A DNA stretch of 64,000 bases from Christiangramia salexigens (GCF_001889005.1 NZ_CP018153.1:142001-206000); one strand, 5' to 3'. Positions 34,801 through 44,124 are shown, counted from the stretch's first letter. The notes: a model not told the origin generated them from the letters alone. A program made the numbers and translations.

Positions 34801-34903
34801 TGGCAAAAAGCGAATTGGTAGTAAAAGGATCTTTTGTGAAATCTATCTCGTGAGAACCTTTCAGGGAATTTATATTTTCAAATTCTATCTTTAAAATCTT
34901 CAT
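31880..34903 (-). CDS. sbcC: SbcC, exonuclease ATPase subunit (Rad50-like)
   Basis: A 1007-aa SMC-like ATPase. The Walker A GPTGSGKSS (37-45) is at the N-terminus, two long coiled-coil arms surround the zinc hook CPLC (C527, C530; CPLCGAEHHPY), and the C-terminal lobe carries the signature LSGGETF and Walker B SLFIDEGFGTLD. With SbcD it forms the nuclease that opens hairpins and trims blocked double-strand ends. It starts 3 bp after the SbcD stop. Length is normal for the family. Confidence 0.95.
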   Translation of the reverse strand: MKILKIEFENINSLKGSHEIDFTKDPFTTNSLFAITGPTGSGKSSILDVISLALFNQVPRLGKITKNEILAKGAILTRNQKHALARVTYQSKDGVYSSQWSISTNRNDKLRDYEMEITDHQADALIDLKKSDVPAKNEELIGLNYDQFIKAVLLAQGEFAQFLKAKKEERGELLEKITGTGIYRQLGIKAFEKNKLANQEIQQQQNEIRIIEGKLIEEDDLKRLNNSFQEKTGEDSKLQKEIDSLKKAIELKKNINDQNNAISRLTKEKAEASSKLETFEKEHGAPLKAHEKVQDFSEDLRTWEQWGKEIANLKLENSRLEKSLQENTSKKLELKKEISVFIKQQIEDDSLEEELDNFRKQVEKLKRLKDEKGNEYAVKRSEFNAEVKDLNFTLNEKEPQQSLKELEAIRSEVSKDLSELAAQLQFKEADDTGEKKEEFQRRLKLTREATRDFAEIEKNSRELKAFQDEVGKLNSQLNGLPEKIESSEKRVGHLKTQLELLNARKKIQLLEASLEEHRHQLKDGEPCPLCGAEHHPYATDLPEMDNSLDVEINNAEKDLESSREIWNTHKLKFKNLKERQDELEENIKKTEKILKELNSGFSEKYSGLDSHTTQEAWQNACEVLELKTGKISDFEDQQKRLRSVTSAIPILNDLKVILKEGKELKNRLLELYKGNDIQRETQQFQNSWIRIGEEHKNLLSRQKEIRTDLDTKQSRLSNLEKDLKAKIPNDYQDIASAFQALIPEQECNRLRSQRQQIQKNIDDSQASLKLLKEQLENLKKLDSEKQRDLLETELKNQVERSEALNAECRELERLLKNNDDNLNRLKELRNEIAGKEKETKRWRLLNELIGDSKGKGFNDFAQDLTLSRLIKLANVRLQDLSDRYLIAKPEEEEDDGLVAIDEHMGGQRRSVKTLSGGETFILSLSMALALSDLASKNVEINSLFIDEGFGTLDPETLDQTLDTLERLQAESSKTIGVISHVDSLKERISTQVKLSRNGQGYSSLMIT

Positions 34904-34906
34904 GGC

Positions 34907-36130
34907 CTAGCGGTTTAAATTTTCAGATCGCTGAACTTCCTCGAGAATTTCGTCGAATGCACTAAGGATCTCATTTTTATCTTCCTCGCTGTATTCGTGT
35001 GGAGATATTAATTCCCGGAAAACATCCCGCGGCTTAAGGTCTTCAAGGTGTTGAGTTTCGTCATAGAGTTCTGCGGCTCCTTTAAGCTGACTCCTGAACT
35101 GTGCCCTTTGTTTTACAATTTCAAAACCAGGTTTATTAAAGTTATTCACCAGCTGATCCAAATTATAGATCTTCTGAGCATCGTACTGATCTTCCAGAAG
35201 CTCAATTTCTATCAGGGAATTTAAGGTTTCATGATGCTCAAGTGCTTCCAGTTTAGCTCTCAACTCCTCCAGGCTTCCGTTCAATTTCATGAGTTTTCTG
35301 AAATGTGGCACCGGGATACTTTCCGGTTCCCAGGAGCTATCGGTATCGATTAACAAAATCCGTTTATCATCTTTTCTTTCACTGAAGGAAAGTGGAATAG
35401 GGGAGCCGCTGTAAAACACCGGGATATTCGCATTTACCCTTTGAGGTTTATGAATATGCCCGAGGGCAATATATTTGAAATATTCACCAAACTGAGCAGC
35501 CTGAAATGCCGCCTGATTCCCGATCTGAATATCCCGTTCACTATCTGAAGTTTCGGTGCCTGCGGTGTAAAGATGTCCCATGGCCAAAACCGGTATTCCC
35601 GGATATTTCTTTTCACAGATATCTGCAGCCGAATTAAAGATCTGTTTGATCCCATCTCTAATCGCTTCTATCCGGTCTTCATAAGAACTGGCTCCAGCGC
35701 CCGATCTTAGATCTGTATCCCTTAAATAGGGTATTGCGGCGATGAGCATTTGTAGCTCGCCTTTTTGATTCTTTATTGGAATTATACAATCTTCCAGGTT
35801 TTCCGGAAGTCCGCCAATGACCTCCATGTCCAGGGCCTTGAGGATTTCCTTAGGAGCATCCAGCATTGCGGGTGAATCATGATTCCCGCCGGTGGCAATG
35901 ATCTTGCAGTTTAACTTCTGAAGCTTGATAAGTGCACGGTAATACTGCCCTCGTGCTTCAGATGAAGGATTGGCAAGATCAAAAATATCTCCGGATATAA
36001 GCAGAACTTCAATTCCTTTTGATTGAATAAGCTCCTGAAGCCAGTCAATAAAAAGCTCAAAATCCTGTGCTAACTCGTGCTTATGCAGCTTTTTGCCTAT
36101 ATGCCAGTCGGCGGTATGTAATATCTTCAT
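34907..36130 (-). CDS. sbcD: SbcD, exonuclease nuclease subunit (Mre11-like)
   Basis: A 407-aa metallophosphoesterase-fold nuclease beginning MKILHTADWHIGK (metal ligands D8 and H10), with ISGDIFDLANPSS, ATGGNHDSPAML and ALGHIHKPQ motifs further on. First gene of the sbcDC pair on the minus strand; acts in the cytoplasm on DNA ends and hairpins. Confidence 0.95.
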   Translation of the reverse strand: MKILHTADWHIGKKLHKHELAQDFELFIDWLQELIQSKGIEVLLISGDIFDLANPSSEARGQYYRALIKLQKLNCKIIATGGNHDSPAMLDAPKEILKALDMEVIGGLPENLEDCIIPIKNQKGELQMLIAAIPYLRDTDLRSGAGASSYEDRIEAIRDGIKQIFNSAADICEKKYPGIPVLAMGHLYTAGTETSDSERDIQIGNQAAFQAAQFGEYFKYIALGHIHKPQRVNANIPVFYSGSPIPLSFSERKDDKRILLIDTDSSWEPESIPVPHFRKLMKLNGSLEELRAKLEALEHHETLNSLIEIELLEDQYDAQKIYNLDQLVNNFNKPGFEIVKQRAQFRSQLKGAAELYDETQHLEDLKPRDVFRELISPHEYSEEDKNEILSAFDEILEEVQRSENLNR

Positions 36131-36236
36131 TTAATAAATCCTTAGATTACAAAGTAAATAATCCTAAGCGTCTTTTCGTGGCGTATTTATTTCATTCTTT
36201 TAACAAACAATGAATCTCACTTTAATAAGATCACTT

Positions 36237-37226
36237 TTATTCAGATCTCAGCATTTCCGGTGAGGCCACAGTACGGAATCCCAGGTGCTCCTGAGAGGAG
36301 TCCAGAGAGTTGGCCATTCTGGCAGAAATTCGGTAACTCGCACAATAAGACGCATTGCATAAAAAGGAGCCGCCTTTAATTACCACTTCCGGCGTGTAAG
36401 GATTACTAGGATTAAATGCTTTTTGGCTCCCTTTGGGTTTCTAATTAAACCTTCACTTTCAAGTTCCTTATAATAATTTACATTGTACCAATCCTGTGTG
36501 TACTCCCATACATTTCCGTAAAATGGCATCTTTTTGTCCGCCTCGGGCTGCATATTCCCATTCTGCTTCGGTAGGGAGTCATTTTCCTGCCCATGTACAG
36601 TATGCTTTTGCATCTTCAAGACTTATGTGCACTACAGGATGATCCTCTTTGCCTTCAATAGAACTACCGGGACCTGTTGGATGCTTCCAATTTGCGCCAA
36701 CTGTCCAGTTCCACCATTGTGAATAGTCATATAAATTAGGAACAGACTCCTGCGTTTTTTTAAATGTAAGTGAACCTGGCTGCAGGATAGAATCGGGTGG
36801 CTTCGCAGTATTGGGAGATAATTGTTTTTTGATCTCTTCTCATACAATATCGCGTTCAGCTAGGGTGACATATCCGGTTTAATCTACAAATATTTTAAAA
36901 TCGGAGTTGGTCACTTCGGTGATATCCATAAAGAATCCATCTATTACTACTTCATGCGCCGGTTGCTCATGTTGCATAGCCATTTGATCTGCCTTTGTTG
37001 CGCCCTGAGTGAACGTACCACCCGGAATTCAAACCATGCTTTCTGGAATCTTCAAATCCGAAGGTGGATTTATAATATTTAAATCATTTGAGGGTTCTGA
37101 ATTCTCAGTCTTTGGGCCTCCGACGGACCTGTTTTCCTTGCAGCCAAGGATGCTGAAAAATAGTAAAGGGAATATGGTATAATATAGCCTCAAGTGGAAA
37201 TGAACCTTGTTTAAAAAAATTTTTCA
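36237..37226 (-). pseudogene. Decayed formylglycine-generating-enzyme-like lipoprotein gene
   Basis: Reading the minus strand from about 37226 gives a lipoprotein signal ending LLFFSILGC, then MV*IPGGTF, TKADQMAMQHEQPAHEVVID, FVD*TGYVT, ERDIV*EEIKKQL, DYSQWWNWTVGANWKHPTG, HPVVHISLEDA, TWAGK*LPTEAEWEYAARGG, and after a frame change GNVWEYTQDWYN and RISARMANSLDSSQEHLGFR. These are the ordered motifs of the FGE-sulfatase (SUMF1-like) family. In-frame stops are at 37029-37031 (TGA), 36879-36881 (TAA), 36840-36842 (TGA) and 36579-36581 (TGA). A deletion of roughly 40 residues with a frameshift follows AARGG, and the start region is also shifted. The gene is dead; its C-terminal motifs are still well conserved, so loss appears recent. 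Confidence 0.88.
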
Positions 37227-37498
37227 AAGGTAAAATTTCAGAATTCTTTTATTCAATTTCACATTAACTAAAAGTAAGGTTTTGAGCCAAAAATATTTGG
37301 AGGGAGAATATTTTTAATTAACGTTAAACAACCTCTAAAATTTCAGTCTAAAAGCTTCAAAATTTCAATATAATGTATTTTTTTATTCATTTTCTGCGGA
37401 ATTAATAATCTGAAATTTTTTAGGCTAATCCGTTGTTTTATAATGCTTCAAAAAGGCTTAGTTTTACTGTTTAAATTTCAACACAACTAAATTTCGGT

Positions 37499-39391
37499 AT
37501 GGAAAATAAGAGGCATTTCGTGATAGATTTTGACAGTACTTTTACTCAGGTGGAAGCCCTGGATGTGCTCGGAGAGATCTCCCTTGAAAATAATCCAAAT
37601 AAATCTCAAAAACTTCAGGAACTAAAGGATCTAACAGATCTTGCCATGGAAGGTAAACTGGCCTTCCGCGAGTCTCTTGAAAAAAGGTTGAAAATACTTG
37701 AGGCTCATAAAAATTCCATTCCGGAGCTTATAGAGCGCTTAAAGGACAAGGTTTCGGTATCCTTTGTGAGGAATGAGGAGTTCTTTTCAGAATATCAGGA
37801 TCGTATCTATATCATTTCAAACGGCTTTAAGGAAATTATTGTGCCTATAGTTAAGGAGCTGGGTGTGCGCGAGGAAAATGTCTATGCCAATTCTTTTGTT
37901 TTTGATGAGCAGGGTAATATTAGCGGTTTTGATCAGGATAATGTTCTGTCCTCAAACAATGGAAAAGTAGAGCTCCTCAAGCAATTGGACTTAAAAGGAG
38001 ATGTTTATGTGATTGGTGACGGCTATAACGATTATGAGATCAAAGCCGCCGGTCTAGCCAATAAATTCTATGCCTTTACCGAAAATATTGAACGCTCTGA
38101 TATTTTAGATAAAGCAGACCATATTACTCCAAGTTTAGACGAATTCTTATACCTTCATAAAATGAATAAAGCTATTTCCTATCCGAAGAACAGGATAAAA
38201 GTTCTGTTACTTGAAAATGTGCATTCAGACGCTGTGGCCATCATGAAAAATGAAGGTTATAATGTTACAACTATTGCAGGCGCACTGGATGAGGATGAAC
38301 TGGCAGAAAAAATTAAGGATGTCTCGGTATTGGGAATCAGATCTAAGACTCAGTTAACCGCTAAGGTCTTGGAGAATGCCAACAGGCTTATCTCTGTGGG
38401 GGCATTTTGTATAGGAACTAATCAGATAGACCTTGAAGCCTGCCTTAAAAAGGGCGTGGCTGTATTTAATGCACCTTTTAGTAATACCAGGTCTGTAGTA
38501 GAATTGGCAATTGGCGAAATTATTCTCCTAATGAGAAACCTTCCCGATCGCATTGCCGAAATGCATAAAGGCGAATGGAATAAATCGGCTAAAGGCAGTT
38601 ACGAGGTAAGAGGTAAAAAACTTGGCATCGTTGGGTATGGTAATATTGGCGCGCAGCTCTCTGTTGTCGCAGAAGCTATTGGTTTTGATGTTTACTATTA
38701 TGATCTCGTGGAAAAACTGGCACTAGGAAACGCCACAAAGTGTAGCAGTCTTAAGGAACTCATGTCTCAGGTGGATATAGTGACATTGCATGTGGATGGC
38801 CGACCGGAAAATAAAAATATGATCGGTGACAAACAGTTCGGCTGGATGAAAGAAGGTTCATATTTTCTTAATCTTGCTCGTGGACACGTGGTTGATGTAG
38901 AGTCGCTTAAAAAGAATTTGGAGTCTGGAAAGATCAAAGGTGCAGGAGTAGATGTTTTCCCAAAGGAGCCTAAAACCAATCAGGAGGAATTTGAATCGCC
39001 ATTACGAGGTTTACCTAACCTTATTTTAACACCACATATTGGTGGAAGTACAGAGGAAGCGCAGGTGAATATTGGAAACTTTGTTCCCGGTAAGATCATA
39101 AACTATATCAATACTGGTAGCACAACCAATTCTGTGAACTTCCCGAACCTGCAGTTGCCTATTCTGGAAAATGCTCACAGGCTAATTCATATTCACCATA
39201 ATAAGCCTGGAATTATTGCTCATATTAACCGAATTCTGGCAGCTCATGATATCAATATTGTAGGACAATATTTAAAAACCAACGAAACCATTGGTTATGT
39301 AATTACAGATATAGATAAGGAGTACGATGCAGATGTGATCACCGAACTGAAGGATATTCAGGGGACTATCAGGTTTAGAGTGCTTTATTAA
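37499..39391 (+). CDS. serA: Fused phosphoserine phosphatase / D-3-phosphoglycerate dehydrogenase
   Basis: A 630-aa two-enzyme fusion. Residues about 1-215 are a HAD phosphatase of SerB type (DFDST, D10 and D12; IISNG; GDGYND). Residues about 234-540 are a D-2-hydroxyacid dehydrogenase (LGIRSKT, NAD-binding GIVGYGNIG, LARGHVVD, and HIGGSTEEA). An ACT-like serine-sensing domain (about 555-630) closes the chain. It would catalyse the first and last steps of serine synthesis, lacking only the SerC transaminase. The following gene, 43 bp away, encodes a GapN-type enzyme that produces 3-phosphoglycerate, the substrate of the dehydrogenase part. Confidence 0.88.
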   Translation: MENKRHFVIDFDSTFTQVEALDVLGEISLENNPNKSQKLQELKDLTDLAMEGKLAFRESLEKRLKILEAHKNSIPELIERLKDKVSVSFVRNEEFFSEYQDRIYIISNGFKEIIVPIVKELGVREENVYANSFVFDEQGNISGFDQDNVLSSNNGKVELLKQLDLKGDVYVIGDGYNDYEIKAAGLANKFYAFTENIERSDILDKADHITPSLDEFLYLHKMNKAISYPKNRIKVLLLENVHSDAVAIMKNEGYNVTTIAGALDEDELAEKIKDVSVLGIRSKTQLTAKVLENANRLISVGAFCIGTNQIDLEACLKKGVAVFNAPFSNTRSVVELAIGEIILLMRNLPDRIAEMHKGEWNKSAKGSYEVRGKKLGIVGYGNIGAQLSVVAEAIGFDVYYYDLVEKLALGNATKCSSLKELMSQVDIVTLHVDGRPENKNMIGDKQFGWMKEGSYFLNLARGHVVDVESLKKNLESGKIKGAGVDVFPKEPKTNQEEFESPLRGLPNLILTPHIGGSTEEAQVNIGNFVPGKIINYINTGSTTNSVNFPNLQLPILENAHRLIHIHHNKPGIIAHINRILAAHDINIVGQYLKTNETIGYVITDIDKEYDADVITELKDIQGTIRFRVLY

Positions 39392-39434
39392 TGCACCTTA
39401 CCTTGATCAATTTTAACCAACTAAACTAATAATT

Positions 39435-41012
39435 ATGAATATCGCTGAAGAATTCGAGATCAAGGAACTTTTACATCAGGATACTTATCTCTCAAATGGT
39501 GAATTGATCACCTGGAATGGAAAGACCGATGAGGTGTTTTCTACCATATCTTCTACAGATGAGTATAAGCCTACCCAATTGGGAACGGTGCCTCATATGG
39601 ATAAGGATACCGCTCTCGAAGTGTTGGAGTCGGCATGTAATGCCTATGCCAAGGGACAAGGTGTTTGGCCTACTATGAAAGTTGCCGACAGAATTAGCTG
39701 TATGGAGAATTTCGTAGAGCAGATGAAGACCAAGAGGGAAGTGGTTGTTAAGTATTTGATGTGGGAGATTGGAAAATCTCTTCCAGATTCAAGGAAGGAA
39801 TTTGACCGAACGGTTGAGTATATATTAGATACTATAGAAGATTATAAACAACTGGATAGAGATAGTGCTAAATTCCACAAAAAGGATGGTGTCTATGCTC
39901 ATATTAGGCGTGGACCGCTTGGTGTGGTACTATGTCTCGGGCCTTATAATTATCCTTTAAATGAGACCTTTGCTTTATTGATCCCTGCTTTGATCATGGG
40001 AAATACGGTTGTTTTTAAGCCGGCTAAGCACGGAGTATTATTGTTGTCACCCTTACTCGAGGCATTTCAAAAATCTTTTCCAAAAGGTGTTGTAAATGTA
40101 ATTTATGGCCGGGGACGCGAAGTCGCAGCACCAATTATGCAAACCGGTAGGATAGATGTACTGGCATTGATAGGAAATAGTAAATCTGCCATTGCTTTGC
40201 AGGACCAGCATCCCCATAAAAACAGATTAAGACTGGTATTGGGGCTGGAGGCTAAAAATCCGGGAATCATACTTCCCGATGCAGATCTGGATCTGGCAAT
40301 CGAAGAATGTATTTCAGGAACCTTGTCTTTTAACGGTCAGCGATGTACAGCATTAAAAATTCTTTATGTACACGAAGATGTTCAGGAAGAGTTCAACAAG
40401 AGATTTGCTAAACGAGTAGATGAGTTGAAGTATGGTAATCCATGGAAGGAAGGTGTAATGCTAACACCCTTGCCAGAGCCAAATAAGCCTGATTATATAC
40501 AGGAACTCATCGATGACGCGAAAAAGTATGGTGCTAAGGTTATAAATGAACGAGGCGGGGCAAGAAGTGAGAACTATATTTTCCCGGCAGTGCTTTTCCC
40601 GGTAACCGAAGAAATGGGGATATATAAAGAAGAGCAATTTGGCCCTGTAATTCCAATCAAACCTTTTAATTCTATTGAAAAGCTTTTAGATGAGATCGCA
40701 GATTCAAATTACGGCCAGCAGGTGAGTTTGTTTGGAACGGGAATAGAGAAGATAGCGCCGCTCATAGACACTCTGGTAAACCTGGTTTGTCGAGTCAACT
40801 TAAATAGTTCATGCCAGCGTGGACCGGATGTATTTCCATTTACGGGTAGAAAGGATTCTGCAGTAGGAACACTGAGTGTTCACGATGCTCTACGATCTTT
40901 TTCCATTAGAACATTTGTGGCGAGCAAGGATAAAGCTTACAATAATGAGATCTTACGGAATCTTCTGGATAGTAAAAGTTCTAATTTTGTAAGTACAGAT
41001 TATTTGCTGTAA
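39435..41012 (+). CDS. GapN-type NADP-dependent glyceraldehyde-3-phosphate dehydrogenase
   Basis: A 525-aa aldehyde dehydrogenase superfamily enzyme. Catalytic E272 (LGLEAKNPG) and nucleophile C304 ([10 protein letters not shown]) are present, as are GPYNYPLNE and the FKPAKHG cofactor-binding stretch. The GQRCTA context and length fit the non-phosphorylating GapN group, which oxidises glyceraldehyde-3-phosphate straight to 3-phosphoglycerate while making NADPH. Placement right after the serA fusion supports this over a general aldehyde dehydrogenase. Probably co-transcribed with it; a hairpin with T-run follows at 41122-41162. Confidence 0.8.
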   Translation: MNIAEEFEIKELLHQDTYLSNGELITWNGKTDEVFSTISSTDEYKPTQLGTVPHMDKDTALEVLESACNAYAKGQGVWPTMKVADRISCMENFVEQMKTKREVVVKYLMWEIGKSLPDSRKEFDRTVEYILDTIEDYKQLDRDSAKFHKKDGVYAHIRRGPLGVVLCLGPYNYPLNETFALLIPALIMGNTVVFKPAKHGVLLLSPLLEAFQKSFPKGVVNVIYGRGREVAAPIMQTGRIDVLALIGNSKSAIALQDQHPHKNRLRLVLGLEAKNPGIILPDADLDLAIEECISGTLSFNGQRCTALKILYVHEDVQEEFNKRFAKRVDELKYGNPWKEGVMLTPLPEPNKPDYIQELIDDAKKYGAKVINERGGARSENYIFPAVLFPVTEEMGIYKEEQFGPVIPIKPFNSIEKLLDEIADSNYGQQVSLFGTGIEKIAPLIDTLVNLVCRVNLNSSCQRGPDVFPFTGRKDSAVGTLSVHDALRSFSIRTFVASKDKAYNNEILRNLLDSKSSNFVSTDYLL

Positions 41013-41121
41013 TAAATTTTATGAATTCGCATGTTTATAATTAACTAATTGTTAGGATTTTATATGAATTTATTTGAGCAAATTTGAAATAATACAAATC
41101 GAAATAGCATTAAAACGCAAG

Positions 41122-41162
41122 AAAAAGGGTCAATTCTGAAATGATAGTCATGGCCCTTTTTT
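41122..41162 (+). terminator. Probable terminator after gapN-like gene
   Basis: AAAAAGGG..CA pairs with TG..CCCTTTTT across a loop of about 20 bases, and a T-run follows. It lies 110 bp after the stop of the preceding gene. Confidence 0.6.
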
Positions 41163-41263
41163 TTGTTCTATATTTAACCAAAACTTTGGCTTTCATTTAA
41201 CTAAGAAACTGAAATTATCAGGGTATATTTATAATAGTAATTATCGATGAAAAGATAGTTGCG

Positions 41264-41304
41264 AAGGGTAACTGAGAAATGGTTTAAATATTTTGGTTAC
41301 CCTT
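41264..41304. terminator. Hairpin AAGGGTAAC/GTTACCCTT
   Basis: A perfect 9-bp stem with a 23-base loop, the second of three terminator-like hairpins between the gapN-like gene and the receiver gene. The rest of the 345-bp gap (41013-41357) is AT-rich with no gene. Confidence 0.45.
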
Positions 41305-41328
41305 TTCTTATGCGTAGAAATTAAAGCT

Positions 41329-41355
41329 AAAGCAGGAAATTGGGGGTCCTGCTTT
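41329..41355. terminator. Terminator AAAGCAGGA/TCCTGCTTT
   Basis: A perfect 9-bp stem, 9-base loop, with a T-run on the plus strand. It ends three bases before the stop codon of the minus-strand receiver gene, so it probably ends that transcript and any residual plus-strand one. Confidence 0.65.
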
Positions 41356-41357
41356 TT

Positions 41358-41765
41358 TTAATTATCTATAGGATTATTCAATAAGGAATGCTTCTCAAAA
41401 AGTTCCTTGATCTTAACCCGGTTAAGTGGCTTGATGATGAAGGATTCTATTAAGGAGTAATTATTAGCTCGTTGTATTTCTTCTGGGTCTATTGAAGAAC
41501 TAAGAATAAAAAAACAGGGTTCAAAATTAAGCTCAGCGAAATGAATTCTATCTAAAAATTCCCATCCGGTCATTTCGGGCATATTGATGTCCAGGAAAAC
41601 AAAAATTTCTTTATCCTTGGGCGGTTCCAGTTTCTTTATATCCTCAAGGGCTGTATTGGCAGAATTGTAGGTTGTGACTTCAAGCTTTGGGTCAAAAATT
41701 CTGAACAATTTCTCATTGATTAGATTCACGATAGGATCATCATCGATTAAAATTATTTCTATCAT
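41358..41765 (-). CDS. Single-domain response regulator
   Basis: A 135-aa stand-alone receiver. Acidic pocket LIDDD near the N-terminus, phospho-acceptor in FVFLDINMPEM (about D59), and conserved K in FIIKPL. No output domain. It resembles the receiver at 48027-48431 on the opposite strand (shared FLDINMP..GW.FL and SSID blocks), so the two are paralogues. It may receive phosphate from the kinases of the neighbouring cluster. Confidence 0.87.
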   Translation of the reverse strand: MIEIILIDDDPIVNLINEKLFRIFDPKLEVTTYNSANTALEDIKKLEPPKDKEIFVFLDINMPEMTGWEFLDRIHFAELNFEPCFFILSSSIDPEEIQRANNYSLIESFIIKPLNRVKIKELFEKHSLLNNPIDN

Positions 41766-42083
41766 AAATTTTATTCTTTGTCCAATTTGGTTGTGCCATT
41801 CTACATATGCCTCAATCCGAACATAATTTTAACAATTGTTCAGCTAGGCGGTTTAGTACCCTGATCTCATTTTAGCGAAAATAATGATTTGAAAATTATC
41901 TGTTGTTTAGTGAAGCTTTAAATATTTCTCAGTTTTAATAGAATTAAATTATGGAATTATCTTTTTAAATCGTTTTATAACTGCGTTTTACGCATTAAAT
42001 TTCTATATTTCAATTAATTAGAGGCTAATTGTAAGAATAGTATTATATTGCAGCACCCTACAAAATTATTCAGAATTATTGTA
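41766..42083. other. Intergenic, no gene seen
   Basis: 318 bp of AT-rich sequence between divergent small genes. It should contain promoters for the minus-strand receiver and the plus-strand small membrane protein, but I find no clear Bacteroidota -33/-7 pair. Confidence 0.4.
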
Positions 42084-42248
42084 ATGGGTGAAACTCTTCT
42101 TTATTTTCTAACTTTTGGTATCATCGTTTTAGGTTGTGTGATCTGGGTCTTATTGATTCGGGATAACTCTAAACAACAGGAACTTATCACTAAATATTCC
42201 CGCGATATCAAGAACATTGAAAACTCACGTAAACGTCCTTTATCCTAA
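42084..42248 (+). CDS. Small membrane protein with LIRDN motif, 54 aa (copy 1)
   Basis: The frame extends upstream to a TTG at 42048, but the ATG at 42084 (MGETLLYFLTFG) gives the sensible start. One membrane helix (about residues 4-24) is followed by LLIRDNSKQQ and a charged tail. A paralogue of the same layout, with FLIRDNKKQK after the helix, lies at 53895-54074. The pair brackets the plus-strand kinase and receiver cluster. No known function. Confidence 0.6.
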   Translation: MGETLLYFLTFGIIVLGCVIWVLLIRDNSKQQELITKYSRDIKNIENSRKRPLS

Positions 42249-42557
42249 TATTTTCAATTTATACTTCACGCTATTCTATAATTTTTTTAATCGACCATTG
42301 GAATAATAGTCCGCTTAAAAGCTTTAATTCTTAAAATTTTGTTAGACAATTATTAAAATACTCTAAAATAATTCTTAAGTTTGAGCTCGTCCGATCTGCT
42401 ATTTTGAATTAAACATTTTAGGTTTTTTAATTAAATCTTTGTTGTTCAAATTTTTAAGATCAATTTTTTAGTTTTTATTCAGTTTTATATTTGTTGCTCA
42501 ATTTGTTAATAATAACTTAAAATGCAATGGTAGATATACGATTGCACCCATTTTAAA
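42249..42557. other. Intergenic upstream of signalling cluster
   Basis: 309 bp, extremely AT-rich, with no gene. It holds a good -7-like element (42486-42493) for the operon that follows. Confidence 0.45.
42486..42493 (+). promoter_or_regulatory. Bacteroidota -7-like element TATATTTG
   Basis: An exact match to the TAnnTTTG consensus 65 bp before the first gene of the signalling cluster. No TTTG is found at the expected -33 spacing (the nearest is at about 42438), so the assignment is tentative. Confidence 0.3.
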
Positions 42558-43706
42558 ATGCTAAAAAAAATACTTCTTATAGAGGACAATCAGGGTGATA
42601 TTGAGTTGATATCTGTTTATCTTAAAGAGCAAGCTGACGAAATACAAATTATTACTGCACAGCGTTACAGCGAAGCAAAGGCATTGCTTGAAAACAGTAA
42701 ATCAAGCTTTGACACTATATTACTTGATCTTTCTTTGCCGGATCTTAGAGGAGAAGAGTTAATACTAAATATCCTGAAAATTGCCAATTCTATACCCGTA
42801 ATCGTTTTAACGGGGTATCGTGATATTTCCTTCAGTATAAAATCCCTGGGAATGGGGGTGGCAGACTACCTTTTTAAGGATGAGTTAACTCCCTTGGGAC
42901 TTCAAAAAAGTATTTTACTCAATATTGAACGCAAGAACCATATTCAAAAATTTAGAGGTTTTTCCGGTAGTTATAGAAACCTGATAGGTGAATACAATTC
43001 ACCAGCCTTTGTCTGGGATTTTGCAACGGGGAAAATTCTGGATTGTAATGAAGTTGCGCTTCAGGTATATGGTTATACACTTTCAGAATTTTTTCAACTC
43101 AATATAAAAGATATTCATCCTCCGGGTGATGAGTTCAATCAGAATTCAAAAGACAATTTCCAGGATTCACTTGCAGGAGTCTGGAAGCATCGAACAAGGG
43201 ATGGAAGGACTTTATATATGTCGATCTCATCTTACATCAGGAATTTTAAAGGAAGTAATGCTACGCTGGTGGTTCTGCAGGATGTAACCAGAAAATATAC
43301 AGATGAAAAAGCCTGGGAAGAAACTAATAATAATTATCTCTTCGAAAAGCTTTTTATGAACAGTTCTGTTGCTAAAGTGATTTACGAACCAGGGACTTTT
43401 CAAATTAGATCTGCAAATAAAGCGGTTAGGAAATTATTTAGTAGTCACGATTTTGAGAAATTAAATTTCAGTTTTAATGATCTTCTGGTGGACCAGGGGA
43501 GGGCTTATAAGGGGACTGACATTCAGAAAAATAACTTAACTTTAAAAAACCGGAGTGATTGCTCCGGGGTTGTTCGCACCGAATTAAATGGAAACCTTGA
43601 TGTGAAAATTCATATAAATTCATTTTTACATCAAGGAGAAAATTGTTTCCTGGCAGAATTTCTCCAGGCAGGCCCTTTTATAAAAGAGGAAATAAATACT
43701 ATTTAA
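42558..43706 (+). CDS. Receiver-PAS protein without kinase core
   Basis: A 382-aa protein. Residues 1-125 form a CheY-like receiver (LLIEDNQGD; phospho-acceptor D57 in LLDLSLPDL; LTGYRDISFSIKSLGMGVADYLFKD). A PAS domain follows (about 140-250, GEYNSPAFVWDFATGKILDCN) and a second PAS-like domain covers about 265-375. No histidine kinase, nuclease or DNA-binding domain follows. It is the first gene of a REC-PAS / REC / kinase trio and is homologous in its receiver to the protein at 46996-48021. It may sense a ligand through PAS and tune a kinase under phosphorylation control. Confidence 0.82.
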   Translation: MLKKILLIEDNQGDIELISVYLKEQADEIQIITAQRYSEAKALLENSKSSFDTILLDLSLPDLRGEELILNILKIANSIPVIVLTGYRDISFSIKSLGMGVADYLFKDELTPLGLQKSILLNIERKNHIQKFRGFSGSYRNLIGEYNSPAFVWDFATGKILDCNEVALQVYGYTLSEFFQLNIKDIHPPGDEFNQNSKDNFQDSLAGVWKHRTRDGRTLYMSISSYIRNFKGSNATLVVLQDVTRKYTDEKAWEETNNNYLFEKLFMNSSVAKVIYEPGTFQIRSANKAVRKLFSSHDFEKLNFSFNDLLVDQGRAYKGTDIQKNNLTLKNRSDCSGVVRTELNGNLDVKIHINSFLHQGENCFLAEFLQAGPFIKEEINTI

Positions 43707-43719
43707 GCTTTCAGGAACT

Positions 43720-44124
43720 ATGGAATTTATAAATATTCTGTTGATTGAAGATAATCCTGGAGACATTCTGCTCACTCAGGAAATGCTAGAAGAGATTGAA
43801 TTACCTCACGAATTGGAGAGTATTACTAATGGTGAGGCAGCCATAGACCATCTTACAAACATTAGCGAAAACCCGCATTTTACCCGTCCAGATCTAATTT
43901 TACTTGATATAAACATTCCTAAAAAAAACGGCCACGAAATTTTAAGTTTTACGAAAAACAACTCAAAATTAAAGGAAATTCCTGTATTTATTCTTACCAC
44001 CAGTTCTTCTCCGATAGATATGGAAAAGTGCCGTGAAAACAATGCGCAGGATTATTTTATTAAACCTTTGGAAGAAGACAGATTCAGGGAAGCTGTTATC
44101 AGGCAGCTCAATTTTAATTTTTAA
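43720..44124 (+). CDS. Single-domain response regulator (Rcp1-like)
   Basis: A 134-aa receiver of the cyanobacterial-phytochrome regulator type: LLIEDNPGDILLTQEMLEE, acceptor D63 in LLDINIPKKNGHEI, and YFIKPL with the conserved lysine. No output domain. It lies 13 bp after the REC-PAS gene and 67 bp before a GAF/PAS histidine kinase, its probable phospho-donor. Confidence 0.88.
   Translation: MEFINILLIEDNPGDILLTQEMLEEIELPHELESITNGEAAIDHLTNISENPHFTRPDLILLDINIPKKNGHEILSFTKNNSKLKEIPVFILTTSSSPIDMEKCRENNAQDYFIKPLEEDRFREAVIRQLNFNF

Noticed and set aside
36579..37031. TGA read as tryptophan in the FGE-like gene
   Set aside because: One TGA stands at an expected arginine, a TAA stop and a frameshift with deletion are also present, and other genes in the window end with TGA; decay explains all of it.
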